Shown here in pieces: positions 24,748-33,894 of a DNA stretch of 64,000 bases. The position numbers and the translations under genes are program-made. Where the stretch lies: contig NC_012914.1 of assembly GCF_000023585.1 (NCBI RefSeq), positions 7,105,501 to 7,169,500 on the forward strand, written 5' to 3'. Below the pieces are notes generated by a model. It saw nothing but the letters and a program-made list of their open reading frames with translations. It was not told the DNA's origin and made no database searches. The stretch's first letter is position 1, and each line of letters starts with the position of its first letter. The stretch is from Paenibacillus sp. JDR-2. Its GTDB lineage: Bacteria > Bacillota > Bacilli > Paenibacillales > Paenibacillaceae.

Positions 24748-25833
24748 ATGATTGAAAGCCGTCGCCTGGAAGTCATAATGGAAGTCCAGCAGCAGATGCT
24801 GTTATCTAACTTTGATTTAAAGCTGTTTATGCAGACGATATGTGATCGGATGTGCCTGCTAACCGATGCCGACGGCTCTACGATCGAGATGCTGGCAGGA
24901 GATGAGATGGTTTATGCTGCCGTCAGCGGCACTTTGCAGCCTCATCTTGGCATTCGAATCAATAAGAACGGCAGCTTGTCGGGATTATGCGTAACGAAGG
25001 AGGATATTTTGTATTCCGCGGACACGCAGCAAGACGATCGCGTCAACAAGGAAGCGACAATGAAGGTTGGCGCTCGTAGCATGGTCTGCGTCCCCCTGTT
25101 TGAATCCACCAACGCCGTCGGAGTGTTGAAAGTCATCTCCGGTCGTCCTAACGCTTTCTCCAGCCGCGATATCGAGACGCTGCAGTTGTTATCGCTCGCT
25201 CTAGGGTCAGAGTTAGGCAAGCAAATTAACTACGATGACAAAGTCCGGATCCTAAACGATTACGAGCAATTATTGATTCAATTAAGAGCTGAAATTGATA
25301 GACGCGAAAAGCTGGAGCACGAGCTTATTCAATTAACCGAGCGCGACATTCTGACAGGATTACTGAATCGTAGAGGCTTTAGCGTACGTATCCAAGGCTG
25401 GATTAACCGCGCCGGTCGAGAAGAAGGCTTCTTTGGGGTGTTCTACCTTGATCTAAATAAATTCAAGCAATGCAATGATACTCACGGACATGAAGTCGGC
25501 GATCTCGTGCTTGTGGAATTCGCCAATCGCATCAAAAATGCAACTGGCGAATCCGCTCTGGTCGCACGGCTAGGGGGAGACGAGTTCGTGGTGGCGGCAT
25601 GGCTGCAGAAAGATAACGACTTGGTACAGACCGCTAACAGGTTGGTCAGTCAATTGGAATTGCCAATGCAGATTAAGGAGCTTCGTCTTCCGATGACCAC
25701 CAGCGTCGGCTGTACGTTATGGTCAGAGGGCAAGACGGAGACTGATCTCTTACGCGAGGCGGATCAATCCATGTATCTCGCCAAGTCCAATGGTACCAAC
25801 CGCATTGCGGTTGACGGGAAGCTCGTGGGTTAA
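24748..25833 (+). CDS. GAF-GGDEF diguanylate cyclase
   Basis: A 361-residue soluble protein. Residues about 10-165 are a GAF sensor domain (LLTDADGSTIEMLAGDEMVYAAVSG, CVPLFESTNAVGVLKVISG). A short coiled linker is followed by a GGDEF domain at about 195-360: ERDILTGLLNRRGF, FYLDLNKFKQCND and an intact RLGGDEFVVAA. Synthesis of c-di-GMP is therefore expected. The RxxD inhibitory site five residues before GGDEF is absent (GESA instead), so product inhibition through that site is unlikely. The ATG at 24748 has GGAGGGG upstream. Its stop is 5 bases from a convergent gene. Confidence 0.9.
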   Translation: MIESRRLEVIMEVQQQMLLSNFDLKLFMQTICDRMCLLTDADGSTIEMLAGDEMVYAAVSGTLQPHLGIRINKNGSLSGLCVTKEDILYSADTQQDDRVNKEATMKVGARSMVCVPLFESTNAVGVLKVISGRPNAFSSRDIETLQLLSLALGSELGKQINYDDKVRILNDYEQLLIQLRAEIDRREKLEHELIQLTERDILTGLLNRRGFSVRIQGWINRAGREEGFFGVFYLDLNKFKQCNDTHGHEVGDLVLVEFANRIKNATGESALVARLGGDEFVVAAWLQKDNDLVQTANRLVSQLELPMQIKELRLPMTTSVGCTLWSEGKTETDLLREADQSMYLAKSNGTNRIAVDGKLVG

Positions 25834-25838
25834 GCCAA

Positions 25839-27374
25839 TTAACCTCTTCCGGGTGACGAATGGGCGGCTCGCCAGGCGTCAAGCTGCTTTTGCACCTCGG
25901 CCCGCACTTCGTCGATGCCCGCCTGCCGAAGCTCCTGATTAAAATTCGGCAGTACCGAAGCTACATCCACGCTGCCCGTCATCAGGCTGGGAAAGTATTT
26001 CTCCCAGACCATCTGGATGTTTTGCATCTGGATGGGCATCCGTGACAAGTCCGGAGTAAAACCCAGCGTACTCGATACAACCGCTTCCTTGTTGCTCGCG
26101 CGGAATTGATTCCATTTGTCCAAGGGATCCGGATATTCCCCGCCCATGGTCTTCAAGATGAACCAATTGCCTTGGGTGTACTGCACGCCTCCATAGCTTG
26201 GCTGCGCGTCCGGAATAGGATTGCCGTTCTTGTCCTTGGGCGGAATGGGCACCACTTGGCCATTACGATCCAGGTTGTAGTGTACGCCCTCGATCCCGAA
26301 ATTGAACAGATTGCGCACCTCGGGATCCGTGTTCAGCAGATTGAGAAACTTTACGGCCTCGACGGGATGCTTCGTTTCCGCGCTAATAGCCATGATTCCC
26401 CCCCGAATGGATTCCGTCGTGATCAATGCTGGGGTTACAGGGTAAGCCACCAGCTTGTAACCGCGATCCTTGCTCCAACTATTTTCCGCCAGCGGGCCTC
26501 CCCCCGCTGCTTTCCAGAAGACTAGCGCGCCGCGCTTCAGTCCTTCGGTTTCCCGCATGGCCGCGTCCTCATTGATATAACCCTCCACATAGTAGCGCCG
26601 AAGAAGGTCCAGCACTTTCCGGGCTTCGTCGGTTTCAAAAATATTCACGACCGGAGAATCGGGATCCAGGACATTCCTCATTAGGGGAAGCGTCTTTTCC
26701 GATACGTATTCGTAGCCGTCCAAGGCGAAGAAATTTTGAGATTCCTTATCGAGCTCCATCGGTATATAAGCTGGTTCCTTCTCCTTGATCATCCTTAACA
26801 GCGGTTCAAGGGAAGCCAGCGTTGTGTACTTCGAGATATCAATATGGTACTTCTCCACTAGCGCATCCGGATACATCCACTGGTCGCGCACGGCTAATTC
26901 TTTATTGGTCGGCACACCGTAAATACCGCCGTCATCCATCCGTACGCCTTGCCAGAAAATAGGGTCGATTGCATCATACATATCCTTCCCCACTTTCGAC
27001 AGATAGTCGTTCAGCCTCAGCCAAGCGCCGCGCTGCGCGTAATTCGCGTACTCCGGGGCAAAAGCGATGTCAAAGGGAGTTCCTGCCGACACGAGGGTAT
27101 TCAGACGCTCCTCGTACTCTTGCCAGCCTACCTTGATATACGTAATGGTAACGCCGATTTTCTTGGCCAGAATCTCGTTGATCTTGTCGTTGACCATCTT
27201 AAGGTCCTTGTCCGGATCGCCGATCGTATAATAGATCAAATTCACTGTATTGTCCGTTGCCGAGGCTTTCTCTTCCTTACCGGATGCGGAGAAACAACCG
27301 GATATAGGCAGCGTCAACATGATGACGAGCACGAAGGATGCAAGGAGACGACTCAAATTCCGTTGTTCCCGCAT
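25839..27374 (-). CDS. Extracellular solute-binding lipoprotein, LplA type (second copy)
   Basis: A 511-residue lipoprotein. The signal peptide runs SRLLASFVLVIMLTLPISGC, with lipobox cysteine about residue 27. The mature part is a type-I binding fold with the Lpl-family features YIKVGWQEYEERLNTLVSAGTPFDIAFA and ISAETKHPVEAVKFLNLLNTDPEVRNLFNFGIEGVHY. It follows the response regulator by 7 bases and has no permease partner downstream. It may serve as a sugar co-sensor for the kinase or as an alternative binding protein for the importer upstream (inference). Confidence 0.9.
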   Translation of the reverse strand: MREQRNLSRLLASFVLVIMLTLPISGCFSASGKEEKASATDNTVNLIYYTIGDPDKDLKMVNDKINEILAKKIGVTITYIKVGWQEYEERLNTLVSAGTPFDIAFAPEYANYAQRGAWLRLNDYLSKVGKDMYDAIDPIFWQGVRMDDGGIYGVPTNKELAVRDQWMYPDALVEKYHIDISKYTTLASLEPLLRMIKEKEPAYIPMELDKESQNFFALDGYEYVSEKTLPLMRNVLDPDSPVVNIFETDEARKVLDLLRRYYVEGYINEDAAMRETEGLKRGALVFWKAAGGGPLAENSWSKDRGYKLVAYPVTPALITTESIRGGIMAISAETKHPVEAVKFLNLLNTDPEVRNLFNFGIEGVHYNLDRNGQVVPIPPKDKNGNPIPDAQPSYGGVQYTQGNWFILKTMGGEYPDPLDKWNQFRASNKEAVVSSTLGFTPDLSRMPIQMQNIQMVWEKYFPSLMTGSVDVASVLPNFNQELRQAGIDEVRAEVQKQLDAWRAAHSSPGRG

Positions 27375-27381
27375 GGCATCG

Positions 27382-28143
27382 TTATTCCTTTCTACGCAAA
27401 TCCGAGGGTGATTTGCCGAAATAAGCGTGGAAATGAGAATAGAAATAGTTCAGGTTGGGATATCCGACAGAAAGCGCGATGCTGATAATCTTCTCGTCCG
27501 TGCACTGTATGCGTTCCTGGGCGCGAAGCATTCGGTAAGCCATTAAATATTCCGAGAACTTCTTTTTCGTTTCCTTGAGGAATAACTGCCCGAGGTACGT
27601 TCCGTTCATGCGAAAACGCTCCGCAACCGATTTCAAGCTCAAGTTCTGGGCATACTCCGCTTTGACGATCAATAGAATGCGATTAGTCAGCTTGGACAAG
27701 CTGTCATAACGCACGCCAAGTACCGGGTCTATATCTAGGTCACTGCGATCCGCATCTGCCAGCTTACCGTGCAAATCTTCTACGATAATCTTCTCGACCA
27801 GCTGCTGCAGCTTTGAACGATCCACGGGTTTGAGCAGGTAGTCCTTGGCCCCGCAGCGAATCGCCTCCAGCGCATATTGAAACTCGCCATAGCCGCTCAT
27901 AATAATATATTTCGAGGGAAGGCGCAGCTCGTTGAGCTTGTGGATGGCGTCATAGCCGCGCTGCTTGCCGATGCATACATCAAAGATCGCCAAATCCGGC
28001 AAAATTTCCACGGCCTTCGAAATCGCGCCTTCATAAGTCTCGCTCGTCTCGATGCGACCAAAGCCGTATTTCTCCCAATCCAGCGTTCGCTTCATTCCTT
28101 CCAAAATCTGTGGCTCGTCATCTACGATCAGCAGCTTGTACAT
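27382..28143 (-). CDS. Response regulator with AraC-type DNA-binding domain (YesN-like, compact)
   Basis: A 253-residue regulator. Residues 1-120 are a receiver domain: LLIVDDEPQILEGMKRTLDW, phospho-acceptor Asp in LAIFDVCIGKQRG, Lys in YLLKPVDRSKL. Residues about 150-253 are an AraC helix-turn-helix pair (SLKSVAERFRMNGTYLGQLFLKETKKKFSEYLMAYRM and IISIALSVGYPNLNYFYSHFHAYFGKSP). It is much shorter than many YesN proteins because the usual middle region is missing. The start has a perfect AAGGAGG, and 26 bases overlap the kinase gene. It should control the nearby importer or binding-protein genes. Confidence 0.92.
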   Translation of the reverse strand: MYKLLIVDDEPQILEGMKRTLDWEKYGFGRIETSETYEGAISKAVEILPDLAIFDVCIGKQRGYDAIHKLNELRLPSKYIIMSGYGEFQYALEAIRCGAKDYLLKPVDRSKLQQLVEKIIVEDLHGKLADADRSDLDIDPVLGVRYDSLSKLTNRILLIVKAEYAQNLSLKSVAERFRMNGTYLGQLFLKETKKKFSEYLMAYRMLRAQERIQCTDEKIISIALSVGYPNLNYFYSHFHAYFGKSPSDLRRKE

Positions 28144-29878
28144 CGTTAGTCGCCTCCTTGGATAGGATTACGGTTATTTTAACGCCAGCTTCCTCGTTAT
28201 TGTCGATCGTCATGGAGAAGCCTTTCCCATAGAAAAAGCGCAGCCGGGTATAAACGTTACGCAGGCCAATGCTGTCCACCGGGGCGTCGTCGCCTCTGGA
28301 GAGCTTTTTCCTGATTTCGGCCAACTGCTGTTCGGAAATCCGGTTGCCGTTGTCTACGATCTCCAGCACGAAGCGTGCCTCTTCTTCCCAGCCGTTCACA
28401 ATAAGCAGGTTGAACTCGTTTTCCGGGTGAAAGCCGTGAATGAAAAAGTTTTCCGCCAGCGGCTGCATCCAGAATTTGACGGTGGGCAAGGATACTAATG
28501 CCGTTTCCACATTAAACTGATAATAAAACCGGTCCGGATATTTGAATTCCATAATTTTTAAGTATTTTTGAAGCAAGTTTAGCTCACTGCCAAGAGAAAT
28601 GATATTCTCGTTTTTTACGATATCCCGGTACAGGGCGCCCAAGGTGGCGATAGCGTCGGATGTATGGTCGGCGCTGTTCACCAGGGCAGAAGAACGTATC
28701 ACCTCAAGCGTATTGTACAAAAAATGAGGATTAATCTGATGCTGAAGCGCTTTCATTTCAGTCTCTTGCTGCTTGAGTTTTAATAAATAATTCGTGCGAA
28801 TATGCCGATCGAGTTGACGAATCATATCGTCTAATTCCCGGGCGATCATGCCGTATTCGTTCCTTCGGTAGCGGGCCGGGCTAACTGGGGTAAAATCCGC
28901 CGTTTTCACTCGTCCGATGGACACGATAATCCGCCGCAGGAAGTTCGCATCCTCGCGCAGATTGTACACGATGAGCAGCAGGACGCAGATCATAGCGGCC
29001 AGCACGATAAGAAACACGATAAGCAGCACGTTCGCTTTTTGACGGATCAGCGAGGCCAAGTCTACGGTGCTGACGAACCGATAATCGAACTCGTTCGAAT
29101 GGAAAGTCACGAAATAGGTACGGTCCAAAAATCCCGTCGATAGAAAGCCATGCGTGCGTCCATCCGCCACAATCCGGCGAATCAGCTCCTCCGAGCTGCG
29201 GCCGTTACCGGCGATCAGGTACACGTCTCCGGAATCGCTGACTGCCGCGGCTCCATCCAGATGGTAATTTTGCACCGTCTTAAAAATCCGGTCGCTGCTG
29301 ACCAGAAAACGGAATTCGCCCAGCTGGCGAGAAATTTGGTTCGGATCCGACAGCTTTTTGTGATAGACGAATCCTTTTTGGATGGTCTCGCGGAACGTTT
29401 CATCGGAGTTTGGCAGACGGAATAGATAACTCGTATTGCCGTTATTGTCGAAGCTCACCACGTTGCCCTCTTGCTCGGTATGCAGGCTGATTTGCGTGAT
29501 GTCTCCTTTTCCCCCGTTACTCAGAAAGGATTTCATATCGTCGGGAAAGGAGACAAGCGGCCGGTTATATTGACTGCCCTGCAGCCTGCTCGTCAGATAG
29601 CCTTCCGCGTTATTTCCTAGAAAGCTGCGAATGTCGGACACCAGCCCGCTGTTGGAATACACCCGCTGCATAAACGCTTCGATACGGTCGGCATCGTACT
29701 GGAGGCTGTTTTCCACCCGAGAGAACGCTCCGGTAGCCTCGTTCCTGGAATTCCCCACCCATTGGTCCAGCAGTACCGCGCAGGTGAGCGCGCCGAGCGC
29801 CAAGCCGATGAACACCACAAATACCGCATATGCAATGAACTTGCCGCGATAGATCTTGATTTGCATAAATGAACGCAT
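28118..29878 (-). CDS. Sensor histidine kinase, YesM family
   Basis: A 586-residue membrane kinase. The first helix lies at about residues 12-32, an extracellular sensor region (dCache-like) follows to about 275, and a second helix (VLLIVFLIVLAAMICVLLLIVYNL) leads into a HAMP-like region. The phospho-histidine motif is QHQINPHFLYNTLEVIR, typical of the YesM/LytS (HisKA-like His_kinase) class. The ATPase domain shows MQPLAENFFIHG and VDNGNRISEQQ. The ATG at 29878 follows AAAGGAG by 7 bases. A longer start at a TTG would overlap that site. It lies just downstream of the importer operon terminator. Confidence 0.92.
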   Translation of the reverse strand: MRSFMQIKIYRGKFIAYAVFVVFIGLALGALTCAVLLDQWVGNSRNEATGAFSRVENSLQYDADRIEAFMQRVYSNSGLVSDIRSFLGNNAEGYLTSRLQGSQYNRPLVSFPDDMKSFLSNGGKGDITQISLHTEQEGNVVSFDNNGNTSYLFRLPNSDETFRETIQKGFVYHKKLSDPNQISRQLGEFRFLVSSDRIFKTVQNYHLDGAAAVSDSGDVYLIAGNGRSSEELIRRIVADGRTHGFLSTGFLDRTYFVTFHSNEFDYRFVSTVDLASLIRQKANVLLIVFLIVLAAMICVLLLIVYNLREDANFLRRIIVSIGRVKTADFTPVSPARYRRNEYGMIARELDDMIRQLDRHIRTNYLLKLKQQETEMKALQHQINPHFLYNTLEVIRSSALVNSADHTSDAIATLGALYRDIVKNENIISLGSELNLLQKYLKIMEFKYPDRFYYQFNVETALVSLPTVKFWMQPLAENFFIHGFHPENEFNLLIVNGWEEEARFVLEIVDNGNRISEQQLAEIRKKLSRGDDAPVDSIGLRNVYTRLRFFYGKGFSMTIDNNEEAGVKITVILSKEATNDVQAADRR

Positions 29879-29974
29879 GCGGCGTCTCCTTTGCAATAGG
29901 CTTTTGCCCTACCCCACTGCTCAAACATATAACGTTGTTATCGATAAAAGCAATCCTAAATTTTGTGCCAGAAA

Positions 29975-30000
29975 ACCCGAACGGCAATTTCCGTTCGGGT
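29975..30000 (-). terminator. Terminator between importer operon and two-component system
   Basis: ACCCGAACGG pairs perfectly with CCGTTCGGGT around a 6-base loop. TTTTC follows on the minus strand. It separates the binding-protein gene from the kinase gene. Confidence 0.8.
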
Positions 30001-30027
30001 GTCTCGGATGTTGATGACAGATTAGAC

Positions 30028-31551
30028 TTATTTAAAATAAGTATCGACTTGCTCTTGGGCGGCCTTCATAATCGCATCCATGCCAGCGGCCTTCAATTCA
30101 GACACAATCTTCGGTACCATCTTCTCCGGATCGGAAGCGCCCGTCAGCAGCTCATACCGGTATTTGTCCCATACCGCTTTCGTATTGGCCACTTCGGTGC
30201 TCAGCTTGCTGATGTCCAGCGCAAAGCCCAGGTTCGTGGAGGAAGTCGCCTGATCGTTCAGCTTGCGAACTTGATCCCACTGATCTACCGGAGCGCCTTT
30301 CGTTACGGCCAGGTCGAAGAACGTCCCTTGCGTATAAGCGGCAAGCGGCCATGTATCGGACTTGCGCTCAATTACTTTCTCGCCATCCACGTTGTCGTAA
30401 TCGGCGCCCAGCTCGCCAAAGGCCAGCATATTGCGCAGCTTCGGATCCGTATTGACCAGCTGCAAATATTTCAATGCTTCTTTCTTATATTTCGAGTTGG
30501 CCGAGATCGCATTCAGAGAGCCTTGAATCGTACTCGTCGTATAAATCGGTCCAAAGATCTGGAACATGTCGTACTTCTCGACACCCTCCGTAATCTGCCA
30601 GCTCGCTTCCGCGCCCGGGAATGCCTGCGCCGCGAAGAACGGACGGGCTTTATCCGCTTCCGTTTTCGTCGGTGCGTCCGGATTGATAATACCGTCTTGG
30701 TACCATTGGTGCAGCTGCTTGAGTCCCTCCATGATGTCCGGCTGCTCCAACACGGAGACAACCTTGCGGGAAGCATCGTCGACTTTTACGCCGATCGGCG
30801 GCAGACCAAGCGTCATATCGTCATAGCCGTTGAAGAATCCGTTAAATCCGTCGCCTTGAGTGAGCGACAGCGGGTAGAAGCTTTTACCCTCGCCTGCCTT
30901 CATATCGTGGAACGGTTTGTCGAGGTCTTTCAACGTCTTGATGCTAGCCGTGTCGATGCCGTATTTCTGCACGTACTTGTCGTCGAACACCCAGTATTGG
31001 GTTAAAGACGAGTCTTTGTACGTCGGCACGGAGTAGATTTTTCCTCCGATTTTTGTTCCATCCCATACCTTCTGAGGAATCAGCTTGTAGAGATCCGGCG
31101 ATTCGCTTTGCACCAAGTCGGTCAGGTCGGCAAACGCGCCCATCGTCACTTGCTGGCTATACTTGGAGTTATTCGTAAACATGATGTCGAACGGTTCGCC
31201 GGTATTCACGATGGTATTGATCTTCGTATCCCAGTCGCCCCAGCTTGCTACCTTAATGTCGATTTTCACGCCGATCTTCTCGGCTGTGTATTCGTTCATC
31301 GCGGCAATCGCTTTATCGAAGTTGGCGGGAGTCTGTCCGCCGATCGTCCACCATACCAGCGTAGGCACATCGCCCGAATCAGCGGGCTTGCTCGTTTCCG
31401 TCTGCGCGCTTGCTGTCGCATTAGTGTTCGAAGGCGTGCTGGTGCTTGAATCGGAATTGGAATTAGAATTCGAGTTGCCGCAGCCTGCAAGAGCGGTTGT
31501 TAAAAGTGCCACAGCACTCATTGCAAGCCATTTTTTTTTCGTCCTTTTCAT
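30028..31551 (-). CDS. Extracellular solute-binding lipoprotein, LplA type
   Basis: A 507-residue lipoprotein. The signal peptide KKKWLAMSAVALLTTALAGC ends in a clear lipobox with Cys at about residue 24, followed by a Ser/Asn-rich tether (GNSNSNSNSDSSTSTPSNT). The binding domain has TAEKIGVKIDIKVASWGDW-type and NTGEPFDIMFTNNSKYSQQV segments and the Lpl-like AISANSKYKKEALKYLQLVNTDPKLRNMLAFGE. It follows the two permease genes and captures the sugar or peptide-like ligand for them. GGGAGG precedes the ATG. Ligand not predictable; plant-derived oligosaccharides are common for this class. Confidence 0.92.
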   Translation of the reverse strand: MKRTKKKWLAMSAVALLTTALAGCGNSNSNSNSDSSTSTPSNTNATASAQTETSKPADSGDVPTLVWWTIGGQTPANFDKAIAAMNEYTAEKIGVKIDIKVASWGDWDTKINTIVNTGEPFDIMFTNNSKYSQQVTMGAFADLTDLVQSESPDLYKLIPQKVWDGTKIGGKIYSVPTYKDSSLTQYWVFDDKYVQKYGIDTASIKTLKDLDKPFHDMKAGEGKSFYPLSLTQGDGFNGFFNGYDDMTLGLPPIGVKVDDASRKVVSVLEQPDIMEGLKQLHQWYQDGIINPDAPTKTEADKARPFFAAQAFPGAEASWQITEGVEKYDMFQIFGPIYTTSTIQGSLNAISANSKYKKEALKYLQLVNTDPKLRNMLAFGELGADYDNVDGEKVIERKSDTWPLAAYTQGTFFDLAVTKGAPVDQWDQVRKLNDQATSSTNLGFALDISKLSTEVANTKAVWDKYRYELLTGASDPEKMVPKIVSELKAAGMDAIMKAAQEQVDTYFK

Positions 31552-31646
31552 CTACATTTCCTCCCTTTGATATAGCCCTCTTCATTCCCACCGTCTGCAT
31601 TGCGCGGTGGATATCATAAACCGGACGAATCCGAGTTTATTTCGAG

Positions 31647-32576
31647 TTAACCTTTCACGGCGCCAACCGTCAGGCCAGAAATAAAATATTTCTGGAAGAA
31701 CGGGTAAGCAACGGCAACGGGAACCACGATGACGATGGCAACGGCCATACGCGCGGATTCCTTGGGCATGGTTGCGACAAGTTCCGCGTAACTGATGCCC
31801 ATGCTGGAAGCATTTTTCGCCAGGGCGTCCACGTTGGTCATCAAGCTGTTCAAGAGCGCCTGCAGCGAGTACAAGTTCTGGTTATCGATGTAAAGCATGG
31901 ATTGGAACCAATCGTTCCAATAGGCGAAGCAGAGGAACAATCCAATGGTCGCCAAGACCGGCAGCGAAATTGGCAGCACGATCGAGAAGTAAATGCGCAA
32001 TTGGCTCGAGCCGTCGATCTCGGCGGATTCGATCAGCGCGTCCGGAATCGTGCTTCGGAAGAAGGTTTTGCATATGATGACGTTGAAGGAGGAGACGGCC
32101 AGCGGCAGAATGAGCGCCCACACCGTATCTTTCAGGCCCAGCATATTCGAATTGATATAGTAGCTGGACACCAAACCTCCATTGAACACCATCGGGATGA
32201 ATACGATCCAAGTCAGAAGCCCTTTCAGCTTGTAATTCGGCCGGGAAAGAACGTACCCCATCGACGTTGTAAGCATCACGCCAATCACGGTACCGAGGAC
32301 GGTAACGAGCAACGAGATGCCAAGCGCCTTCGTAATCATCGTCCCCTGCTGCGCAATATAGTGATAAGCATCAACGGAGAAGACCGTCGGGAAGAGATGA
32401 TACCCACTTTCCCGAATAGAGTCCTCGCTGCTTAGCGATATGGACAGCACTACAATGACAGGTATAAGGCAAAGCAGCGCCAATACGCTAAAAATGAGAT
32501 GGAAAACCACGTTCGTGCCGGTTCGGATCCGGTTGAACTTGTCTAGACCCGTTTCAAATTTCGTTCTTGATGACAT
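31647..32576 (-). CDS. ABC carbohydrate importer permease, LplC/MalG type
   Basis: A 309-residue inner-membrane permease with six predicted helices. The EAA loop, which docks the ATPase, reads ALIESAEIDGSSQLRIYFSIVLPISLPVL. The end GLTVGAVKG is the standard C-terminus of carbohydrate uptake (CUT1) permeases of this type. AAAGGAGG precedes the ATG, and it lies 15 bases after the partner permease gene. No ATPase gene is nearby, so a shared MsmX-like ATPase encoded elsewhere probably energises it (family knowledge). Confidence 0.93.
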   Translation of the reverse strand: MSSRTKFETGLDKFNRIRTGTNVVFHLIFSVLALLCLIPVIVVLSISLSSEDSIRESGYHLFPTVFSVDAYHYIAQQGTMITKALGISLLVTVLGTVIGVMLTTSMGYVLSRPNYKLKGLLTWIVFIPMVFNGGLVSSYYINSNMLGLKDTVWALILPLAVSSFNVIICKTFFRSTIPDALIESAEIDGSSQLRIYFSIVLPISLPVLATIGLFLCFAYWNDWFQSMLYIDNQNLYSLQALLNSLMTNVDALAKNASSMGISYAELVATMPKESARMAVAIVIVVPVAVAYPFFQKYFISGLTVGAVKG

Positions 32577-32591
32577 TTCCCGCTTCCTCCT

Positions 32592-33536
32592 TTACATCAT
32601 CGCGCTCTCTCGGTCTACGCGACGAACGACCCAGTTGGCAATCAGAATGGTCACGCAGCCCATCACGGATTGCAAGAATGCAGATGCTGATGCCATTCCT
32701 AACGTAGCGGACTTGAGCTGCTTATACACAAGAACGTCAATCGTGGTCGCTACATTGAACAACGAGTTGGAATCCCTCGGCACTTGGAAGAACAAGCCGA
32801 AGTCGGTGTAGAAGATGCGGCCTACGGCCAAGATGAACATCATTACGATAACTAGCTTCATGAGCGGCAGCGTAATAAACCGTGCTTGCTGCCACTTGGA
32901 CGCGCCGTCGATGACGGCAGCCTCGTAATACGTGCTGTCAATGCCGGCGATGGTCGCCAAGTAGACCACCATGCCGTAGCCCAGTCCCTTCCATACGTTC
33001 ATGAATACCAGGAAGTACGGCCAATATTCCGGCTCCATATACCAGTTCACCGGATCGTTGCCTAAGGTGGCCAGGAATTGATTGGCGATCCCTTTATCGA
33101 AGCTTAGAAACGCCCACACAATGGCGGAAACCACGACCCAGGAAAGGAAATACGGCAGGAACATCAGCGTTTGATAGATTTTCCCGGCCTTGCCGCTATG
33201 CAGTTGACCGATCATCAGTGCTAACGTGACGGGTACCGCAATGCTCAGCACGATGAAAATCAGATTGTAGCCCAGCGTATTGCGGATCACGACCCAAGCG
33301 TCGTTAGACTTGAACAGAAATTCAAAGTTTTTAAAGCCGGTCCAATCGCTGTTGATGACGTTGCTCAGAAAACCGCCGTGGATCTTGAAATCTTTAAAGG
33401 CAATAATAAGGCCGAACATTGGCAAGAAACAAAACAAGATATACCAGATGGTTGTTGGTAAGGCCAGAAACGTCAGTTCGGTATCCTGTGTGCGCCAGCG
33501 TGTTCGCAGGCGTTTTCGTCCGCTTTTCATGTCCAT
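32592..33536 (-). CDS. ABC carbohydrate importer permease, LplB/MalF type
   Basis: A 314-residue permease with six helices. Its EAA loop is YYEAAVIDGASKWQQARFITLPLMKLVIVMM. The N-terminus FLALPTTIWYILFCFLPMFGLIIAFKDF is typical of LplB-like proteins. The ATG at 33536 is preferred because AAGGAG lies 8 bases before it; the GTG three codons upstream overlaps that site. It is the first gene of the importer operon. Confidence 0.93.
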   Translation of the reverse strand: MDMKSGRKRLRTRWRTQDTELTFLALPTTIWYILFCFLPMFGLIIAFKDFKIHGGFLSNVINSDWTGFKNFEFLFKSNDAWVVIRNTLGYNLIFIVLSIAVPVTLALMIGQLHSGKAGKIYQTLMFLPYFLSWVVVSAIVWAFLSFDKGIANQFLATLGNDPVNWYMEPEYWPYFLVFMNVWKGLGYGMVVYLATIAGIDSTYYEAAVIDGASKWQQARFITLPLMKLVIVMMFILAVGRIFYTDFGLFFQVPRDSNSLFNVATTIDVLVYKQLKSATLGMASASAFLQSVMGCVTILIANWVVRRVDRESAMM

Positions 33537-33569
33537 GTTCGCCACTCCTTACGTTGTTTACGTTCAGCA

Positions 33570-33583
33570 TGTACACGTTTTCA
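33570..33583 (-). promoter_or_regulatory. cre-like element before the importer operon
   Basis: On the minus strand TGAAAACGTGTACA matches the CcpA consensus TGWAANCGNTNWCA at all but one position. It lies 34 bases before the start of the first permease gene, in a place where CcpA would block transcription. The match is only moderate, so this is a candidate. Confidence 0.35.
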
Positions 33584-33832
33584 GTTCCCCGTAAGCGCAT
33601 TCATTAAACAGTGCTGATCAATCTAATTGATGTAATTTTATAGAAAATCACCTGCTCAGTTCCAGACTAAAAACATGAGACCGCAGTCAACAAACGTTAG
33701 ATTTTTGGTGGAAGTGGGATAAAGTTGCTGCTAATTGGGCTTATCCGCCTACCTGAGTCGGAAGCGTCGTGCTCAACTTCAACGAAGAAACCGAGAAGCA
33801 TTTATGAGTACCGGCTTCTGCTGACAACATGG

Positions 33833-33869
33833 TAAAGGGGCTTTCTCTGTTGAAGAGAAAGCCCCTTTA
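33833..33869 (-). terminator. Terminator of rlmH
   Basis: Perfect 16-bp arms, TAAAGGGGCTTTCTCT and its complement, around a 5-base loop. It lies 26 bases past the rlmH stop on the minus strand. The T run is short. Confidence 0.75.
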
Positions 33870-33894
33870 ATTAAGCTCTTCGTGAAATTTCGCC

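Larger units (their letters stand above)
33537..33894. other. Gene-free stretch of about 360 bases
   Basis: It holds the importer promoter region, a cre-like element and the rlmH terminator. A short run at 33767-33817 could encode VGSVVLNFNEETEKHL before a stop and may be a decayed gene end; it has a stop immediately upstream and no start. Confidence 0.5.

Noticed and set aside
29869..31005. Long + strand open frame opposite the binding lipoprotein gene
   Set aside because: Antisense to a conserved lipoprotein and the operon terminator; no start signal.
33767..33817. Short coding-like stretch reading VGSVVLNFNEETEKHL
   Set aside because: A stop codon stands directly upstream and there is no start. 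It may be a decayed gene remnant but the evidence is too thin to call a pseudogene.
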